A stretch of DNA of 10,007 nucleotides, taken from positions 1-10,007 of the forward strand of contig JACQUR010000279.1 of NCBI GenBank assembly GCA_016210245.1, written 5' to 3'. This DNA is from Chloroflexota bacterium (GTDB lineage Bacteria; Chloroflexota; UBA6077; JACQUR01). The notes beneath the pieces are model-generated. The model had not been told where the DNA came from. It searched no databases and saw nothing but the letters and a program-made list of their open reading frames with translations. This document shows positions 7,151 through 10,007 of this stretch, piece after piece (positions within the stretch are counted from its first letter, which is position 1; every line of letters begins with the position of its first letter). A program made the translations under genes and the position numbers.

Positions 7151-7227
7151 GGCTCACCACGGAGACACGGAGACGCGGAGAGTTCTTTCTAGGAAAACTC
7201 CGTGTCTCCGTGTCTCCGTGGTGAGCC
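7151..7227. terminator. Long hairpin between convergent genes; repeat-derived bidirectional terminator
   Basis: The arms at 7151-7180 and 7198-7227 are complementary over 30 bases with one mismatch and a 17-base loop. Each arm is itself made of CACGGAGA-type units, and degenerate units extend left to about 7132. It lies just after the dehydrogenase stop and covers the last codons and stop of the MFS gene, so it would end both convergent transcripts. Neither strand has a strong U-tract, so the terminator role is inferred. The inverted repeat itself is certain. Confidence 0.75.
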
Positions 7228-8445
7228 GCTACGCCGGCGCGCCTGGTAGCCGAGGCCCAGGGCCGTCCCTGCCAGGCACACCAGCGCTTCCACCTCCAGG
7301 GTGGCGCCGATGCCCGCGCTGTCGGCCAGCGCGCCGGTGAAGGTTGCCCCGGGTGGGGTCATCCCGGCCAGGAGCAAGCTGTACAGGCCCATGATCCTGC
7401 CCCGCATGGCCTCCGGCACGCCCAACTGCAGGCTGGTATTCGCGGTCGTGGTAAACACCACCCCGGCCATGCCCAGGGCTGCCAGGAGCGCCAGACTGAG
7501 GGCGAACCACGGCGAGAGCCCGACGCCAGCCAGCAGGGCGGAGAAGGCGATCCCGGCGCCAACCAGCCGGCGGGCCGAGGCTCGACCCCAGCGCGCCACG
7601 GCCAGGGCGCCGACCAGCGAGCCGCTGCCGAGCGCGGCGCTCAGCAGTCCGAAGCCGGACGCGCCCAGGCCGAGCTGGTAGCGGGCCAGCAGGGGCAGGA
7701 AGGTGCTGTAGTTGAACCCGAAGATGGCCAGGCAGGTCAGCACGCCCAGGGTGAAAACGATCGGCGGCGTGCGCGCCGCGTACCCGAACGCCTCCCCCAG
7801 TTGGGCGAAGAGGCCGCCGCGGCCGGCAGGGTCGGGACGCACCAGCCCGTCCAGGCGCATGAGCGCCAGGACCGCCAGCACGGCCAGGTAGCTGGCGCCA
7901 TTCAGCAAGAAGGCGGCTTCCAGGCCCAGCCAGGCCACTACGAACCCGCCCACCGCCGGGCCGAACACGCGCCCAGTGCTGAACACCGCCGAGTTGAGCG
8001 CGACCGCGTTGGCCAGCAGATCGCGTCCGACCAACTCGGAGGGGAAGGCGTGGCGGATTGGCTGTTCCAGGGCGCTGGTCGTGCCCTGGACGAAGGCCAG
8101 GACGTACACGTGCCAGAGCTGGACCTGGCCGCTGGCCACCAGCAGGGCCAGCGCCAGCGCCTGGAGCATGGCAGCAGCCTGGATGGCGGCCAGCACCCGC
8201 CGCTTCGGATAGCGGTCGGCGAGGGTGCCGGCGAACAGCGAGAAGAGCAGGATGGGCAGGTACTGCAGCGCGGTCACCGTACCCAGGGCCACAGGCGACT
8301 CGGTCAGCTCCAGCACCAGCCACGACTGGGCAATGCGCTGCACCCAGATGCCGCTCTGGGAGACGAGCTGGCCCGCCAGAAAGAGGCGGTAGTTGCGATT
8401 GGCCAGGGCGGGGAACATCCCCCGGGGTGCTCTCGTGTACTCCAT
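7189..8445 (-). CDS. MFS transporter, EntS/MFS_3-type drug or siderophore exporter
   Basis: This 418-residue inner-membrane protein has about a dozen hydrophobic segments. The N-terminus (FPALANRNYRLFLAGQLVSQSG) is typical of the MFS_3 group that includes the enterobactin exporter EntS and macrolide exporters. The loop after segment 2 carries the MFS signature in the form FAGTLADRYPKRR (about 71-83). Export of a small molecule by proton antiport is the family role; the substrate is unknown. An ATG 96 bases further upstream would add 32 hydrophilic residues but would overlap the divergent gene. I prefer 8445, which places the first segment at the usual distance and sits just downstream of a promoter-like pair. 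The final residues GSPRRHGDTE are encoded by the right arm of the terminator hairpin, so the native C-terminus was probably altered by that repeat. Confidence 0.88.
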   Translation of the reverse strand: MEYTRAPRGMFPALANRNYRLFLAGQLVSQSGIWVQRIAQSWLVLELTESPVALGTVTALQYLPILLFSLFAGTLADRYPKRRVLAAIQAAAMLQALALALLVASGQVQLWHVYVLAFVQGTTSALEQPIRHAFPSELVGRDLLANAVALNSAVFSTGRVFGPAVGGFVVAWLGLEAAFLLNGASYLAVLAVLALMRLDGLVRPDPAGRGGLFAQLGEAFGYAARTPPIVFTLGVLTCLAIFGFNYSTFLPLLARYQLGLGASGFGLLSAALGSGSLVGALAVARWGRASARRLVGAGIAFSALLAGVGLSPWFALSLALLAALGMAGVVFTTTANTSLQLGVPEAMRGRIMGLYSLLLAGMTPPGATFTGALADSAGIGATLEVEALVCLAGTALGLGYQARRRSGSPRRHGDTEFS

Positions 8446-8455
8446 ACAGGCCGAG

Positions 8456-8484
8456 AGCCTAACGGCTTCGCTGCCGGGCGTCAA
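8456..8484 (-). promoter_or_regulatory. Candidate sigma-70 promoter for the MFS gene
   Basis: Read on the minus strand, TTGACG (5 of 6 matches to the -35 consensus) is followed after exactly 17 bases by TAGGCT (3 of 6 to the -10). The expected transcript start would be only a few bases before the ATG at 8445, giving an almost leaderless mRNA. That agrees with the lack of a ribosome-binding site there. The -10 is weak, so confidence is low. Confidence 0.3.
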
Positions 8485-8503
8485 CGCCTGTTGGGACTGC
8501 CTC

Positions 8504-8532
8504 TTGGCGTGCGCGGCCGTTTGTTGCACAAT
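8504..8532 (+). promoter_or_regulatory. Candidate sigma-70 promoter for the CvpA-CAP gene
   Basis: TTGGCG and CACAAT, each 4 of 6 matches to the -35 and -10 consensus, are separated by 17 bases. The predicted transcription start falls at about 8539-8540, which is the ATG itself, so the mRNA would be leaderless. This would explain why no properly spaced ribosome-binding site precedes the start. Confidence 0.3.
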
Positions 8533-8539
8533 CTGGGGC

Positions 8540-9541
8540 ATGGATATTCAACAGCTCGTCCAGCAGCTCAACTGGGTCGATTGGGGTGTCGTGGCCATCG
8601 TGCTGGTCACGATCGTCGCCGGGTTCCGCGAGGGATTCATCGGGTCCGCGCTCGACCTCCTGGGCCTGGCAGTGTCCGTCAGCGCCGCGGCGCTTGGACA
8701 CCAGCAGATTGCCGCTCTCGCCCTGCAGGTCGTGGACGTGCCCAAGGCGGTTGCCACCCTCGGGGCCTTCCTCGGTCTCATCGTGGTGGTCCAGCTCGTC
8801 TACACCACCGTCGTGGACCTGCTGTTGCGCCTTGGCCGCCCCTTGCGGGTGCTGCTGGGGCCGCTGCGGTGGGTCGACCGTGGGCTGGGCGTCGTGCCTG
8901 GGGCCGTCAAAGGGCTCTCCTACGCCGCCCTGGTCCTGCTGCCGTTCACCATGTTTCCTCTAGCCCCGCAAGTCTCGGCCGGCATCGAGCGCTCCGCCCT
9001 GGCCAGCCGGCTGGTGTCTGTCGTGCTGCGCGAGTCGCAGCGGTTCGAGTCGCTGGTGGGGCGCGAACTGGGCGAAGGCCTGTCCCTGATGGTCCTCACG
9101 CCTCCCCAGACCGAGCAGGGGATGCAGCTCGAGCTCGGGGCGGTTGGACAGCTCGAACCGGACCCGGGCGCGGAGGAACAGATGCTGGACCTGGTCAACC
9201 GCGAGCGGGCGAAGGCCGGGTTGCCGCCGCTCAAGCCGGACGAGCGGCTGCGCGAGGTGGCCCGCGCCCACAGCCTGGAGATGTTCAAGCTCGGCTACAT
9301 TGCCCACGATTCGCCCGTCACCGGCTCGCCCGTGGACCGGATCAAGCAGGCGGGTATCGACCTGACCCGGACTGGCGAGAACCTGGCCTACGCGCCCAAC
9401 GTGCAGACCGCTCACGAGAACCTGATGAACAGCCCCGCCCACCGGGCCAATATTCTGCGCCCCGAGTTCAGCCGCATCGGCATCGGGTCCATCAAGAGCG
9501 AGTTCCGCGGCCTCATGTTCAGCCAGGAGTTCGGCGATTAG
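8540..9541 (+). CDS. CvpA-family membrane domain fused to CAP/SCP-like extracellular domain
   Basis: The protein has 333 residues and two parts. Residues 1 to about 145 form a CvpA-type membrane domain with four hydrophobic segments (about 14-30, 33-52, 71-97 and 117-141) and the family-like start NWVDWGVVAIVLVTIVAGFREGF. After a linker of about 60 residues, residues 212-333 form a bacterial CAP/SCP-like domain of the YkwD type. It has His244 (ARAHS), His256 (IAHDSP), Glu280 in GENLAY and His301 in SPAHRANIL, all at the expected places. CvpA relatives are linked to colicin V production and cell-envelope traits. CAP domains are usually secreted, and their molecular role in bacteria is poorly defined. 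The layout suggests a membrane-anchored CAP domain outside the cell. The ATG at 8540 is chosen because an in-frame start at 8393 would add 49 uncharacteristic residues and overlap the divergent gene. Confidence 0.9.
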   Translation: MDIQQLVQQLNWVDWGVVAIVLVTIVAGFREGFIGSALDLLGLAVSVSAAALGHQQIAALALQVVDVPKAVATLGAFLGLIVVVQLVYTTVVDLLLRLGRPLRVLLGPLRWVDRGLGVVPGAVKGLSYAALVLLPFTMFPLAPQVSAGIERSALASRLVSVVLRESQRFESLVGRELGEGLSLMVLTPPQTEQGMQLELGAVGQLEPDPGAEEQMLDLVNRERAKAGLPPLKPDERLREVARAHSLEMFKLGYIAHDSPVTGSPVDRIKQAGIDLTRTGENLAYAPNVQTAHENLMNSPAHRANILRPEFSRIGIGSIKSEFRGLMFSQEFGD

Positions 9542-9571
9542 GGCTCTGTGACTCGTCAGTTGGCAGGTCCA

Positions 9572-9636
9572 CCCGCCGCCCTGAAGGGCGGGCCTCAAGC
9601 CGCCAGGCCCCCAGGCCCGCCCTTCAGGGCGGCGGG
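9572..9636. repeat. Nested palindromic element, copy 2 (intergenic)
   Basis: Perfect 24-base arms (9572-9595 and 9613-9636) flank a 17-base loop. The stem can be extended outward by a further TCCACC/GGTGGA pairing with two bulged G bases. Each arm contains the 16-base palindrome CCGCCCTGAAGGGCGG and shares a 21-base core with the copy at 5125-5189, while loops and outer flanks differ. It lies between the convergent CvpA-CAP and histidine kinase genes and may terminate both transcripts. Confidence 0.9.
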
Positions 9637-9669
9637 GGTGGAACTCTGCAGATCAGCGGTAACGCAGCC

Positions 9670-10007
9670 CTAGCCACTCGCCACCCGGCTGGCCGGCAGG
9701 GTAAAGCGGAAGGTGGTGGTCTGGCCAGGGGTGCTCTCGGCCCACAGGCGGCCGCCGTGCGCCTCCACCAGGCCCTTGCTGATGTACAGCCCCAGCCCCA
9801 GCCCGGCCGCGCGCTCGGCCCGGGCCTGCCGCGCGCGGTAGAAGCGGGTGAAGAGGTGGGGCAGGTCCTCGGGCGGGATGCCCGGCCCCTGGTTGGCTAC
9901 CGCGACCTCCACCTCCGCCTTCCGACGTGCCACTTCGACCCGGATCTCGGTTGACGGAGAGCCGTACTTGGCGGCGTTGGACAGGAGGTTGCCCAGCTCC
10001 TGCTCGA
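9670..10007 (-). CDS. Sensor histidine kinase, C-terminal ATPase part (partial)
   Basis: Only the last 111 residues are in the window; the sensor and phosphoacceptor parts lie beyond the right edge. What is visible is a HATPase_c domain in normal order. The N box is LGNLLSNAAKY (4-14), with Asn10 the expected Mg-ATP ligand. The G1 box is NQGPGIP (38-44), the F box LFTRFYRA (51-58) and the G2 box GLGLGLYIS (68-76). The end, GQTTTFRFTLP, is typical of the domain. The usual Asp at the start of the G1 box is Asn here, which also occurs in some active kinases, so loss of activity should not be assumed. The protein would phosphorylate a response regulator not seen in the window. It converges on the CvpA-CAP gene. 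Confidence 0.92.
   Translation of the reverse strand, partial: EQELGNLLSNAAKYGSPSTEIRVEVARRKAEVEVAVANQGPGIPPEDLPHLFTRFYRARQARAERAAGLGLGLYISKGLVEAHGGRLWAESTPGQTTTFRFTLPASRVASG

Noticed and set aside
8446..8541. Upstream ATG at 8541 for the MFS gene (32 extra residues)
   Set aside because: The extra residues are hydrophilic and unlike the family start. The start would overlap the divergent gene's ATG, and a promoter-like pair lies downstream of it.
7801..9954. 717-codon plus-strand open frame crossing the MFS and CvpA-CAP genes
   Set aside because: It runs antisense to one gene and out of frame with the other, and reads through the palindrome at 9572. No domain is recognisable.

Overview
This is a high-GC bacterial window with five complete protein genes and two partial ones, separated by an unusually rich set of short palindromic and 7-base tandem repeats. 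The source is probably a free-living bacterium of the Chloroflexota type or a similar high-GC lineage. That assignment rests on overall style: many interspersed palindromes, heptamer repeats, Ala/Pro-linker lipoprotein binding proteins and candidate leaderless promoters. It is a low-confidence inference, because no ribosomal or other phylogenetic marker is present.

Layout. Positions 1-2170 (minus strand) carry the start of an ABC peptide/nickel-type importer operon: a lipoprotein substrate-binding protein (422-2170) followed by the N-terminal part of a DppB-type permease (1-384, running off the left edge). Three small palindromes lie in the leader of this operon (2187-2274). Upstream, also on the minus strand, is the most notable gene (2288-5842). 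It is a single reading frame that joins a TorD/DMSO-reductase-II-type assembly chaperone to a full-length type II DMSO-reductase-family molybdopterin catalytic subunit. The linker between the two parts is encoded by a 65-base nested palindrome that recurs at 9572-9636. No iron-sulfur beta subunit, haem subunit or twin-arginine signal is seen with it.

A 519-base intergenic region (5843-6361) separates this gene from a divergent short-chain dehydrogenase (6362-7126, plus). The region holds clustered TACCC/GGGTA half-sites and two arrays of 7-base tandem repeats. The dehydrogenase converges on an MFS exporter gene (7189-8445, minus). A 30-bp-stem hairpin lies between them and encodes the last residues of the exporter. 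The exporter diverges from a CvpA membrane domain fused to a CAP/SCP-like extracellular domain (8540-9541, plus). After a second copy of the nested palindrome comes the C-terminal ATPase part of a histidine kinase (9670-10007, minus, partial).

How the genes work together. Only the binding protein and permease clearly form one system. The molybdoenzyme could supply a redox reaction whose substrate is delivered by the importer, but only adjacency suggests this, and repeats separate the two units. The other genes look like independent transcription units.
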